Source: RGIG7332 sp045589235 (GTDB taxonomy: Bacteria > Bacillota > Clostridia > Oscillospirales > JAAYXM01). From it: a stretch of 16,269 bases of DNA. The stretch is taken from assembly GCA_045589235.1 (NCBI GenBank), contig JAZNOR010000064.1:1-16269 (forward strand). The letters run 5' to 3'. A program made the position numbers and the translations under genes. Under the pieces are notes generated by a model, which searched no databases, was not told the origin of the DNA, and saw only the letters and a program-made list of their open reading frames with translations. Shown piece after piece: positions 1-7,573 of this stretch (positions are counted from its first letter, which is position 1; each line of letters starts with the position of its first letter).

Positions 1-961
1 TGCGTTCAAACGGCTTGCCAAGGTCCATCTCAACACCGTTGTAGCAAATCTTTGTTGTGTCTAAAACTTCCTGCGCAACATGGCGATATAAGTTCTCGGT
101 TAAATCCATCATACCGTGGTAATCGGTATATGCCTGATATAACTCCATAAGAGTAAATTCAGGGTTATGGCGGGTATCAAGTCCTTCATTTCTGAAAACT
201 CTGCCAATTTCATAAACTCTTTCAAGACCGCCGACAATGAGGCGCTTTAAGTAAAGCTCAAGCGAAATGCGGAGCTTAAAATCTTCATTTAATGCATTGA
301 AATGAGTTTCAAACGGACGAGCAGCTGCACCGCCTGCGTTCGCAACGAGCATTGGTGTTTCAACCTCTAAAAAGCCCTGCGCATCAAGATATCTGCGGAT
401 ACTGCTGATAATCTTTGAACGCTTAATGAAAGTATCCTTAACATCTGTGTTCATAATAAGGTCAACATAACGCTGACGGTAACGAACATCCTGGTCGCGA
501 AGTCCGTGGTACTTTTCCGGAAGCGGCTTTAATGACTTTGATAACAAGTCAACCTTTGTGCAATGAATTGAAATTTCACCGCGGCGTGTGCGGAAAACAG
601 TACCGACAACGCCGATAATATCACCGATATCATATTTCTTAAAGCGTGCGAACTCCTCTTCACCGATGTCGTTTATACGGATGTAGAGCTGAATTTTACC
701 GTCACGGTCCTGCAGGTCGCAGAAAAATGCCTTACCCATATCGCGACGACTCATCATACGACCCGCGAGGCTTACCTCGCTATTTTCAAGTTCATCAAAG
801 TTATCTAAAATTTCTTTTGTATGATGTGTCTGGTCGTATTTAACAACCTCAAACGGATTTCTACCGTCTGCAACTAAATTCGCAAACTTTTCGCGGCGAA
901 TTTTCAATATTTCATTTAAATCTTCTGTAGTTTCAACTACTGCCTTTACTTCCTCGGACAT
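1..961 (-). CDS. lysS: Lysyl-tRNA synthetase, class II (N-terminal 320 residues; 3' end off window)
   Basis: Charges tRNA-Lys with lysine in the cytoplasm. The frame reads from the ATG at 959-961 to the left edge with no stop, so the C-terminal third, including motif 3, is missing. Residues about 63-140 form the OB-fold anticodon-binding domain (SLAGRMMSRRDMGKAFF, then TVFRTRRGEISIHC). The class II catalytic core follows with LysRS-typical stretches: GFLEVETPML (motif 1 area, about 196-205), GGAAARPFETH (210-220), LRISLELYLKRLIVGG, and motif 2 YEIGRVFRNEGLDTRHNPEFT (250-270). An AGGAGG ribosome binding site lies 10 bases before the ATG. The gene starts 23 bases after the greA stop, so the two are very likely one transcript, a common arrangement in Firmicutes. 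Nothing in the visible part is abnormal. Confidence 0.97.
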   Translation of the reverse strand, partial: MSEEVKAVVETTEDLNEILKIRREKFANLVADGRNPFEVVKYDQTHHTKEILDNFDELENSEVSLAGRMMSRRDMGKAFFCDLQDRDGKIQLYIRINDIGEEEFARFKKYDIGDIIGVVGTVFRTRRGEISIHCTKVDLLSKSLKPLPEKYHGLRDQDVRYRQRYVDLIMNTDVKDTFIKRSKIISSIRRYLDAQGFLEVETPMLVANAGGAAARPFETHFNALNEDFKLRISLELYLKRLIVGGLERVYEIGRVFRNEGLDTRHNPEFTLMELYQAYTDYHGMMDLTENLYRHVAQEVLDTTKICYNGVEMDLGKPFER

Positions 962-984
962 TTTGCTGATTCCTCCTGTGACGG

Positions 985-1452
985 TTACATAATCTCTAAA
1001 ATCTTATACTCTAATGCGCCCATAGGTGCTTCAACTGTGACTGTATCGCCGAGCTTTGCACCGTAGAGAGCTTTACCAAACGGTGACTCATCTGAAATTC
1101 TGCGCTGATACGGGTCAGCCTCCTGCGAGCCAACAATCTGATATACTTCCTCTGAATTATCAGACATGTCTAAAACCTTTACCTTAGAACCTGCCTGAAC
1201 GGTGTTTTTACTGCTTGATTCTTCAATGATCTCGTAGTTTGCAAGAATGTTTTCAACTTCTGCAATACGTGAATAGAGCTTGCCCTGCTCATTCTTTGCC
1301 TCATCATATTCACTATTCTCCGATAAATCGCCAAAAGAACGAGCTTCCTTAATCTGGTCTGCAACCTCGCGCTCGCGCACGGTTTTTAAATACTCAAGCT
1401 CATCCTGCAACTCTTTTAAGCGCTCTTTGGAAACCTTAAATACCTTTTTCAT
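985..1452 (-). CDS. greA: Transcription elongation factor GreA
   Basis: Binds the RNA polymerase secondary channel and stimulates cleavage of the backtracked transcript 3' end. The 155-residue product is close to the usual GreA length. Residues 1-75 form the antiparallel coiled coil; its tip carries GDLSENSEYDEAKNEQG (41-57), in which D42 and E45 match the acidic pair that coordinates Mg2+ in the polymerase active site. Residues 80-155 are the FKBP-like globular domain (SDESPFGKALYGAKLGDTV). An AAGGAG site lies just before the ATG at 1450-1452. It is the first gene of a greA-lysS transcript driven by the promoter at 1524-1552. Confidence 0.97.
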   Translation of the reverse strand: MKKVFKVSKERLKELQDELEYLKTVREREVADQIKEARSFGDLSENSEYDEAKNEQGKLYSRIAEVENILANYEIIEESSSKNTVQAGSKVKVLDMSDNSEEVYQIVGSQEADPYQRRISDESPFGKALYGAKLGDTVTVEAPMGALEYKILEIM

Positions 1453-1523
1453 AACTTTCTCCTTAAAATTAAAATATATTAAAAAGTTTTAAAAATTTAA
1501 ACTTTATTTTGCCAATACACAAT

Positions 1524-1552
1524 ATTATAGTTAATAGGTTACTGTATGTCAA
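1524..1552 (-). promoter_or_regulatory. Consensus sigma-A promoter for greA-lysS
   Basis: Read on the minus strand, TTGACA (1547-1552) and TATAAT (1524-1529) are separated by 17 bases: all twelve hexamer positions and the spacing match consensus. The start site would fall near 1517, giving a leader of about 65 nt. The -35 hexamer overlaps the last codons and stop (1539-1541) of the upstream gene. Confidence 0.85.
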
Positions 1553-2210
1553 GAATTTTTTTAACATATACAATTGATGAAACGGTAATATCAGAAGGTG
1601 AAATCCTGCCTGCCTGCAAAAGGGCTGTGCAAACCCCTTTTGTATTTGATAATGGTATATCATGACTTTTAAGTGAAAATTCCACATCATCTAATATATA
1701 TTCCACATCATTAATTATAATATGTAGGGAAAAATTATTTTCATACATATCAATAATAACATCGGCATTCGTTGTATTTTGAATAACCGCAACACCGTAA
1801 TTTTCAAAAAGATACTGTGCTGCTGCCTCTGCATTCGCAGCGTGAAGCGATAAATAACGTGCGTTTTTTGAAAATTCCGATAATAACTTCAAATCATTAA
1901 AATACGTTGCTCGAATTAAAAGTGTTACCTTCATTGGTGAAAGTTTAAATTTAAGCAAAGTAGATATATACAACTCAAAAGCCATCCTGCAAAGCAAGCT
2001 TTCACTTGAAATTGCGCAAATTCCGAACTTTTCAAAATCGTCTTTACTGTTTACGTCCGGAATTGCAGCGCGCAAACCTCGCAGTTTTTTTGCCGCACGG
2101 CGAAGATTGCGTGCACTTAATTTTGGGATTTTAACACACAAAATTTGCTCATTGCAAACAGTTTTGACGCAAGTTTCAATCTTGCGCACATCATCTTTAA
2201 TTTCAATCAT
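1539..2210 (-). CDS. Hypothetical protein, possibly Rossmann-like alpha/beta core
   Basis: I do not recognise this 223-residue protein. I take the ATG at 2208-2210 as the start: a purine-rich GGGGGTGAGG lies about 11-12 bases upstream, and the frame also contains possible GTG starts at 2228 and 2219. The N-terminal third is basic (ARNLRRAAKKLRGLRAA). The middle alternates strands and helices (KVTLLIRATY, LKLLSEFSKNARYLSLH, AEAAAQYLFENYGVAVIQNT, ADVIIDMY), resembling half of a nucleotide-binding alpha/beta fold, but there is no glycine-rich loop to prove it. The C-terminal part has small beta elements. No signal peptide or transmembrane segment is visible. It lies between the ctpA terminator and the greA promoter and is probably monocistronic. 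A TATAAT at 2243-2248 lacks a good -35, so its promoter is uncertain. It has codon usage like its neighbours and is probably a real gene. Confidence 0.75.
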   Translation of the reverse strand: MIEIKDDVRKIETCVKTVCNEQILCVKIPKLSARNLRRAAKKLRGLRAAIPDVNSKDDFEKFGICAISSESLLCRMAFELYISTLLKFKLSPMKVTLLIRATYFNDLKLLSEFSKNARYLSLHAANAEAAAQYLFENYGVAVIQNTTNADVIIDMYENNFSLHIIINDVEYILDDVEFSLKSHDIPLSNTKGVCTALLQAGRISPSDITVSSIVYVKKILDIQ

Positions 2211-2264
2211 TCCAAACACAGCCCTCACCCCCGGACTGTGCTATTATATGCATATTCCATTCGT

Positions 2265-2296
2265 AAAATATCACCCTGTAAACAGGGTGATATTTT
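2265..2296 (-). terminator. Intrinsic terminator after ctpA
   Basis: A 14-bp perfect stem (2265-2278 with 2283-2296; GC core CACCCTG/CAGGGTG) with a 4-base loop begins directly after the ctpA stop. On the minus strand the U-run lies in the last stem bases (ATATTTT), so termination may be incomplete. On the plus strand the hairpin ends in six T, so it could also work in that direction. Confidence 0.7.
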
Positions 2297-3496
2297 TTAT
2301 TTGCTTTCTTCAATTATATGCTTGATTGCCGCCTGAAGCTGTGGGTCCTCACGCTTTGATAGATTGTAGAAATTCATCGCTTGCTTCTCGGTGAGTTCAA
2401 CTTCAATATCCGGCTTAATTCCATTTGTATCCGCAAGACTCTTTCCCTGACTTGTGTAGTATTTGCTGATTGAGAGAACAAGTCCGCCACCATGCTCTAA
2501 TTTAATCGGACGCTGAGCGCAACCCTTGCCTGTTGTCGGCGTTCCAATTATTGTGGCTTTGCCGTATTCCTGAAGTGATGCAGCAAAAAATTCTGCCGCG
2601 CTGTAGCTTGCCTCATTTACGAGAACAGCCATCGGAAGCTTCATCTCATTTGCATCTGATTTATATTCTTCAACAACGCCGGCTTTATCCTTAGCGGTAA
2701 TTATAACACCCTCGGGAAGAAGAATATCAAGAGCTGCAACAAGCTCGGTCATCGCGCCGCCCGGATTGTTTCTCAAATCAAAAATAAATCCTTTAACACC
2801 TTTTGTCTGCAAATTGTGAACAGCCGTAATAAACTGATTTGCCATTCCGAGATCAAATCCTCGGATTTTAACGTATCCGATATTGTTAACAACCTCTGCT
2901 TTAACATTTTCAATCTGGAACTGTTCGCGGACTGCAGTTACATTGTGTGTCTGATTGCTGCTCTTGCGATAAATTTGAAGTTTTACACTCGTTCCCTCTA
3001 TACCGCGAACATTGTCAACCGCAATTTCGTATCCGATAGACGCTACCTTTTCGTCGTTTACCGCAACGATAATATCTCCCGGCAAAATACCTGCCTTCTG
3101 TGCAGGCGAATTCTCATATACTTCAATGACATTTATACCGCCAATTTCAGTATCCTCAACAACTATTACACCGATACCTACCATATTGCCGGATAAAGAT
3201 GTTGTATATTCTGCAAATTGTTCTTCATTTAAATAATACGACCATCTATCGCCCAGATATGCAACCATACCTGCAAGCGCGCCATCAATCATTTGGGCTT
3301 CGTCATATTCATTTACATATAGATTTTCTATATTAGACTGAACCTCAGCAATGCGCGCATACTGTGCATTTCTCTTATTGAACGCCTCTACCTGTGCCCC
3401 GGTAATTTTCTGCATACTGAAAAATGTTATACCAAAAGTAACTGTTGCACTCAATATCATAAGCGCGATTGTTGTGGTAACATATCTTTTCTTCAT
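2297..3496 (-). CDS. ctpA: C-terminal processing peptidase, S41 family (CtpA/CtpB-like)
   Basis: Membrane-anchored serine protease acting outside the cytoplasmic membrane. The 399 residues contain an N-terminal transmembrane anchor (about 7-27), a helical region (40-95), a PDZ domain (about 100-185, with VIEVYENSPAQKAGILPGDIIVAVND) that recognises substrate C-termini, and the S41 protease core (200-360). The Ser-Lys-Gln triad is complete: S299 in NEASYSAAE, K324 in GTPTTGKG and Q328, with the 25-residue Ser-Lys spacing of the family. The conserved FDLRNNPGG lies at 239-247. In Bacillus subtilis ctpB also follows ftsEX, and its product trims SpoIVFA during sporulation; the substrate here cannot be read from sequence. 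It starts 6 bases after the M23 gene and ends the operon at the 2265-2296 hairpin. Confidence 0.95.
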   Translation of the reverse strand: MKKRYVTTTIALMILSATVTFGITFFSMQKITGAQVEAFNKRNAQYARIAEVQSNIENLYVNEYDEAQMIDGALAGMVAYLGDRWSYYLNEEQFAEYTTSLSGNMVGIGVIVVEDTEIGGINVIEVYENSPAQKAGILPGDIIVAVNDEKVASIGYEIAVDNVRGIEGTSVKLQIYRKSSNQTHNVTAVREQFQIENVKAEVVNNIGYVKIRGFDLGMANQFITAVHNLQTKGVKGFIFDLRNNPGGAMTELVAALDILLPEGVIITAKDKAGVVEEYKSDANEMKLPMAVLVNEASYSAAEFFAASLQEYGKATIIGTPTTGKGCAQRPIKLEHGGGLVLSISKYYTSQGKSLADTNGIKPDIEVELTEKQAMNFYNLSKREDPQLQAAIKHIIEESK

Positions 3497-3502
3497 AAAG
3501 TG

Positions 3503-4696
3503 TTATCCCTTCTTAAAGTAGTTCATCGGGTTGACATCATCACCGTTTATGAGCACCTCAAAATGAAGATGCGGTCCGGTTGACCAACCGGTAGAACCAA
3601 CATATCCGATTGTCTGCCCCTTGGTTACATAAGCACCTTTTTTAACTGCAAGTCTACTCTGATGCGCATAAAGTGTGCTTCGACCGCCACCGTGGTCAAT
3701 AACTATGTAATTACCGTAACCTTTTGATGACCAACCGGAAACGATTACTGTTCCCGAGTTTGCTGCGACAATCGGAACGCCTGTTCCCGCCGCAATGTCA
3801 ATACCCGTGTGCATACTCTTCTTTTTTGTAATCGGGTCTTTTCGTGTTCCGTAAGGTGAAGTAATTGTATATTTACCCGGAACCGGCCAAGTGAAGTCTC
3901 CACCGACATATTTGCTTGATTTACTGCCGCCGGACTGTGCTGCCAAAATTCGTTTAATCTCAGCTTTTGCAGCATTCTGCGCAGCTTCAGCCTCGTTAAA
4001 TGCTTTCTGATATGCCTTTTCTTCGCTTGTTAGATTTTTTAATATAGTTGTCGCCTCAGCTTCTTGTTCGCTGAGCTCTTTTTTTCTTGCAGCAAGCTGC
4101 ACTCGTGCTGTCTCCTGCGCTTTTTTGCTTTCTGCAATTTCATCCTGTTTTTTTGAGATTTTTGCTTGCTGCTCTTTTAAATCGTTTATAATGCCACGGT
4201 CGTAATCCATAACATTGCCGATAATTTCAGCGCGCGAGAGCATACTCGAAAAACTGTCTGCCGATAAAATTACGGTGAGATAAGAAACTGTGCCGTGCTC
4301 CTCCATTGCGCGAATACGCTGTTTAAAGAGGTCGTAAGTTTCACTCTCCTGCTTCTGAGCCGCCTCAAGTTCCTTTTGATACTGAGCGTTATCGGCATCA
4401 AGCTGATTTATAAGCGCATCAATTGTTGCAATTTCCTTTGCAGTAACGCTTATTTTCTTGTCAATTGCCTCTTTTTCTGCATTTGCAGATTTTTTCTGTG
4501 ATCGAACTTTATTAAGCTCTGACTGAATTTCAGCCTTTTCCTTATCCAGCTGAGATAAGCGCTCGTTTAATGATGAAACAGAGTTTGCCGCACCGCCTAC
4601 AAGAACGAAAATTTCCATCACGAGCGGAAGAACCAACAGCAATACCAAAATTATTGCCAAAATGCTTATAACAATTTTTTTCATATTCTGTTTCAT
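3503..4696 (-). CDS. Membrane-anchored coiled-coil M23 metallopeptidase, likely FtsEX effector
   Basis: Predicted peptidoglycan endopeptidase. The 397 residues comprise an N-terminal transmembrane anchor (about 6-34), a long coiled coil (about 40-125 and 165-250) separated by a short globular stretch, and a C-terminal LytM/M23 domain (about 270-397). The zinc ligands H296 and D300 (HTGID) and H378 (HLHFE) are present, with catalytic-type histidines H345 (YAH) and H376, so the domain should be active. This matches EnvC, PcsB and CwlO in outline, whose coiled coils dock on FtsX, though EnvC has lost its catalytic residues. I chose the ATG at 4694-4696, with GGAGG 8 bases upstream; an ATG at 4709-4711 overlaps the ftsX stop (TAATG) but has no good ribosome binding site, and the preferred GGAGG lies inside that extension. 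Confidence 0.93.
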   Translation of the reverse strand: MKQNMKKIVISILAIILVLLLVLPLVMEIFVLVGGAANSVSSLNERLSQLDKEKAEIQSELNKVRSQKKSANAEKEAIDKKISVTAKEIATIDALINQLDADNAQYQKELEAAQKQESETYDLFKQRIRAMEEHGTVSYLTVILSADSFSSMLSRAEIIGNVMDYDRGIINDLKEQQAKISKKQDEIAESKKAQETARVQLAARKKELSEQEAEATTILKNLTSEEKAYQKAFNEAEAAQNAAKAEIKRILAAQSGGSKSSKYVGGDFTWPVPGKYTITSPYGTRKDPITKKKSMHTGIDIAAGTGVPIVAANSGTVIVSGWSSKGYGNYIVIDHGGGRSTLYAHQSRLAVKKGAYVTKGQTIGYVGSTGWSTGPHLHFEVLINGDDVNPMNYFKKG

Positions 4697-4710
4697 AGCA
4701 TTTTCCTCCA

Positions 4711-5601
4711 TTAAACTTTAAGGAATTTACGAATTGTAATTCCGCTTCCCACACCGCCGACAAGTGCTCCTATTCCAACAAAAGAAGCAAAAAGCTGCCA
4801 GAACACTTCTTTAAATGCAATAAGCTCAAATAATGAGAAGTTTTCAAGCGAGGTGTTCAAAAGATAAGTATATAACGCCCATAGTAATATAAGCGCAAGG
4901 AACGCACCGATTATTCCTAAAATTAAGCCCTCGATCATAAACGGACTGCGAACAAAGCTGTCGTTTGCGCCAACCATCTTCATAATTGCAATTTCATCGC
5001 GACGGTTAAACAGAGTTAAATTAACCGTATTTGAAATAATAAAGAGCGCAACTGCGAGAAGTACAACAATTATAATAACACACGCAAGTGTCGCAAGATG
5101 ACGAATTTGCACGATTTTATCTGAAACATCGCTGCGAGCTGATATTTCAGCAACGCCGTCAACTTCCTTAATTGCATCTGCAACCTCTTGGGTTTTGCTT
5201 AAATCACGAATTTTAACAGCATAGCGGTTGCGGAGAGGATTATCTCCATCAAGTCCGTCAAGTAATCCGCTGTCATCGCCTAGCTCTTCTCGGAATGACT
5301 TAAGTGCATCCTCTTTTGTTGTGTATCGTATTTCGGTAATTTCCGGACTTGCCGCTTTTATCGAATCACCAAGCTGTGATGCTTCATCATCCGGAATTGT
5401 TTCGTCTATATATGCTAAAATTTCATTCTGCGCCTCTACCTCATCAAGCATACCGTCAACATTTACCGCAACAAGCATAAAGCTACCCATAATAAGAAGG
5501 CAAGCTGCAATTACGCCGATTGCCGCAACGCTCATGATTCTGTGTTTTCCAATGCTTGAGATTGCCTCGCGCATAAAATAAGTTATATTATACCATTTCA
5601 T
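4711..5601 (-). CDS. ftsX: Cell division ABC transporter permease subunit FtsX
   Basis: Membrane partner of FtsE in the complex that couples ATP hydrolysis to control of extracellular peptidoglycan hydrolases. The 296 residues show TM1 (about 22-47), a large extracellular domain (about 50-167) that in known systems binds the hydrolase coiled coil, then TM2 (169-190), TM3 (222-246) and TM4 (268-289). The cytoplasmic segment after TM2 carries the family stretch NTVNLTLFNRRDEIAIMKMV (191-210), followed by GAND. The start is the ATG at 5599-5601 (MKWYNITYF), preceded by GGAGGG at 10 bases; a GTG further upstream extends deeper into ftsE without support. The gene overlaps the ftsE 3' end by 14 bases, which suggests translational coupling. 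Confidence 0.95.
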   Translation of the reverse strand: MKWYNITYFMREAISSIGKHRIMSVAAIGVIAACLLIMGSFMLVAVNVDGMLDEVEAQNEILAYIDETIPDDEASQLGDSIKAASPEITEIRYTTKEDALKSFREELGDDSGLLDGLDGDNPLRNRYAVKIRDLSKTQEVADAIKEVDGVAEISARSDVSDKIVQIRHLATLACVIIIVVLLAVALFIISNTVNLTLFNRRDEIAIMKMVGANDSFVRSPFMIEGLILGIIGAFLALILLWALYTYLLNTSLENFSLFELIAFKEVFWQLFASFVGIGALVGGVGSGITIRKFLKV

Positions 5602-6277
5602 TTTGATAATACCCTCCGGTCTTATCACTGATAATCTTACCGTCACTTATTGTAACAACGCGTTTTCTGAACTGATTAACCAGCGCTTCCGCGTGCGTAA
5701 CAACAAGCATCGTAGTGCCAAGTGAATTGATTTTAACCAAAAGCTGCATAATATCTTCAGACATTTTAGGATCTAAATTACCGGTCGGCTCATCGGCAAT
5801 AATCATACGCGGATTGTTGACAAGTGCGCGCGCAATTGCAACGCGTTGCTGCTCGCCACCGGAAATCTGCGTTGGATAACGGTCTGCCTTTTCTTCAAGG
5901 CCAACAAGCTTTAAAACGTATGGAACACGTTTTTTTATAGCGCGCGGTGATGCTCCGACTGCGCGCATTGCAAATGCAACATTTTCATAAATTGTCTTTT
6001 TATCAATCAAGCGAAAATCCTGAAAAACAACGCCGATTGAACGGCGAAGCTTCGGAATATCACGCGGTTTGAGTCTATTCAAGTTAAAGCCGTTAACATT
6101 TCCTCTGCCACTTGTCATTTCCACTTCGTTTGTAAGTGTTTTTATAAGTGTTGACTTACCCGATGCAGACGAGCCGACAAGGAACACGAATTCCCCATCG
6201 TCAATACGCAGATTGATGCCGGCAAGAGCCTGTGTGCCGTTTTCATACACTTTGCACACATCAAGCAAACGCAGCAT
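5588..6277 (-). CDS. ftsE: Cell division ATP-binding protein FtsE
   Basis: Cytoplasmic ATPase of FtsEX. The 229 residues, normal for FtsE, contain Walker A GSSASGKST (35-43), the Q-loop Q86 (VVFQDFRLI), signature SGGEQQR (139-145), Walker B MIIADE (158-163) and the switch histidine H195 (VVTHAEA). The segment ADEPTGNLDP is typical of the FtsE/LolD group. The Walker A is slightly unusual, with A38 and S39 where relatives have G-A or G-S, but it still fits GxxxxGK[S/T] and should bind ATP. GGTGGAG lies about 8 bases upstream of the start. It follows the CdaR-like gene by 33 bases with no terminator and overlaps ftsX. Confidence 0.96.
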   Translation of the reverse strand: MLRLLDVCKVYENGTQALAGINLRIDDGEFVFLVGSSASGKSTLIKTLTNEVEMTSGRGNVNGFNLNRLKPRDIPKLRRSIGVVFQDFRLIDKKTIYENVAFAMRAVGASPRAIKKRVPYVLKLVGLEEKADRYPTQISGGEQQRVAIARALVNNPRMIIADEPTGNLDPKMSEDIMQLLVKINSLGTTMLVVTHAEALVNQFRKRVVTISDGKIISDKTGGYYQNEMV

Positions 6278-6310
6278 AACTTTTTCTCCACCTTTTCCCT
6301 ACTGTTAATT

Positions 6311-7402
6311 TTAGAATGAATTTTCGTGTGTTGCGAGGTATTTTTTAACCATTAGTGCAACCTTGAAAATAATTGCGTGGTCAAATTCACGCAGGTCAAG
6401 CCCGGTTATCTTCTTGATTTTTTCAAGACGGTAAACAAGCGTATTTCTATGCACAAAAAGCTTACGTGATGTCTCTGAAACATTTAAGTTGTTTTCAAAG
6501 AATTTCTGAATGGTAAAAAGCGTTTCCGAATCAAGCGCATCTATGGAATTCTTTTTAAACACTTCAGATAAAAACATTTCGCAAAGTGTTGTCGGAAGCT
6601 GATATATAAGTCTTCCTATGCCGAGATTTTCATAGCTTATAATGTTCTTTTCAGTGTCAAAAACCTTTCCGACCTCAATTGCGACCTGTGCCTCTTTGTA
6701 TGATGCTGCAAGGTCCTTCAAATTAGCTGCAACAGTACCAATACCTATAACGGTTTTAATAAGAAGTTCTGCATTAAGCGTCTCTTCAATAGTCTTTGCT
6801 AGTTTAATAAATTCCTTGGTATCAACATTAACGCGTACTTCTTTTACTAAAACAAGGTCGGTCTCACTGATGCTTATAATAAAGTCACGCTGTTTATCCG
6901 GGAACAAGCTCTGCAAAACATCAACAGCAGCTATATCACATTTATCAACTTGGCGGATTAAAAATACAATATGCGGAACATCCATTGGGAAATGCAGCTC
7001 GTTTGAACGGACATAAATGTCACCGGGGAGAATATTATCAACAAGGATGTTTTTAACAAAAGTAGCTTTATCGTGCTTTTCATCATAAAAACTCTTCGCA
7101 TTATTAAGCGCAACAGATGCAAGCATACAAAGTGAGCTTGCCTGCTCATCTGTGCCCTCAATAAAAACTGCATAGTCAAAACGCATACTCATATTTGAAA
7201 GAGGCTTATATGTATACCCTTCAAAAGTGCACATAGCATCATTTGACTCATAGAGATACGAAACTGCGCTCTCGCGCTTTTCACCCATCTGTGTCAAATC
7301 ACTGCAGGCAACAACTGCGCCCGCTGCGTCAATCACACCGATTATGCGCTCTGTTGCATCTTTCATCTGAAGCACTAAACCTTGAAGCATTCTTCCCGAC
7401 AT
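6311..7402 (-). CDS. CdaR/PucR-family transcriptional regulator heading the ftsEX operon
   Basis: DNA-binding regulator of the CdaR/PucR family. The C-terminus (about 303-355) is the PucR-type helix-turn-helix: FFENNLNVSETSRKLFVHRN, then TLVYRLEKIKKITGLDLREF. The centre (about 140-265) resembles the degenerate GGDEF-like domain of the family, ending in AASYKEAQVAIEVGKVFDTE. The N-terminus (1-110; IIGVIDAAGAVVACSDLTQMG) is PAS/GAF-like or a diacid-recognition-like sensor whose ligand I cannot name. No transmembrane segment is visible. A GGGTGG site precedes the ATG, and the promoter at 7466-7494 drives it. Being the first gene of a cell-wall operon suggests autoregulation or control of the ftsEX cluster, but this is an inference. 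Confidence 0.88.
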   Translation of the reverse strand: MSGRMLQGLVLQMKDATERIIGVIDAAGAVVACSDLTQMGEKRESAVSYLYESNDAMCTFEGYTYKPLSNMSMRFDYAVFIEGTDEQASSLCMLASVALNNAKSFYDEKHDKATFVKNILVDNILPGDIYVRSNELHFPMDVPHIVFLIRQVDKCDIAAVDVLQSLFPDKQRDFIISISETDLVLVKEVRVNVDTKEFIKLAKTIEETLNAELLIKTVIGIGTVAANLKDLAASYKEAQVAIEVGKVFDTEKNIISYENLGIGRLIYQLPTTLCEMFLSEVFKKNSIDALDSETLFTIQKFFENNLNVSETSRKLFVHRNTLVYRLEKIKKITGLDLREFDHAIIFKVALMVKKYLATHENSF

Positions 7403-7465
7403 TTTTAAACCACCCTTTTTGTCTTAATTGTTGCTTTTGTACATATTAACACACCATACAAAGTT

Positions 7466-7494
7466 ATTATATCAAACATTTCGACAAAATGCAA
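7466..7494 (-). promoter_or_regulatory. Extended -10 promoter for the cdaR-ftsEX-M23-ctpA operon
   Basis: On the minus strand TATAAT (7466-7471) is preceded by TGA, an extended -10 (TGnTATAAT), with a partial -35 TTGCAT (7489-7494) at 17 bases. The leader to the first ATG is about 57 nt. I see no second strong promoter inside the operon. Confidence 0.7.
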
Positions 7495-7520
7495 TTAAAA
7501 ATATGTAAATAAAATGAAAA

Positions 7521-7551
7521 CTCCCGAAAGGTAATTTATACCTTTCGGGAG
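7521..7551 (-). terminator. Intrinsic terminator of the msmX-like gene
   Basis: A 13-bp perfect stem (CTCCCGAAAGGTA at 7521-7533 with its complement at 7539-7551), 5-base loop, followed on the minus strand by TTTTCATTTTATTT. It lies 22 bases after the stop at 7574 and isolates the gene from the next operon. Confidence 0.92.
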
Positions 7552-7573
7552 CAATTAAACTTAATTATGTAAA

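Noticed and set aside
1179..1492. Overlapping reading frames in the greA region on both strands
   Set aside because: They are shadows of greA, which has clear family motifs and a ribosome binding site.
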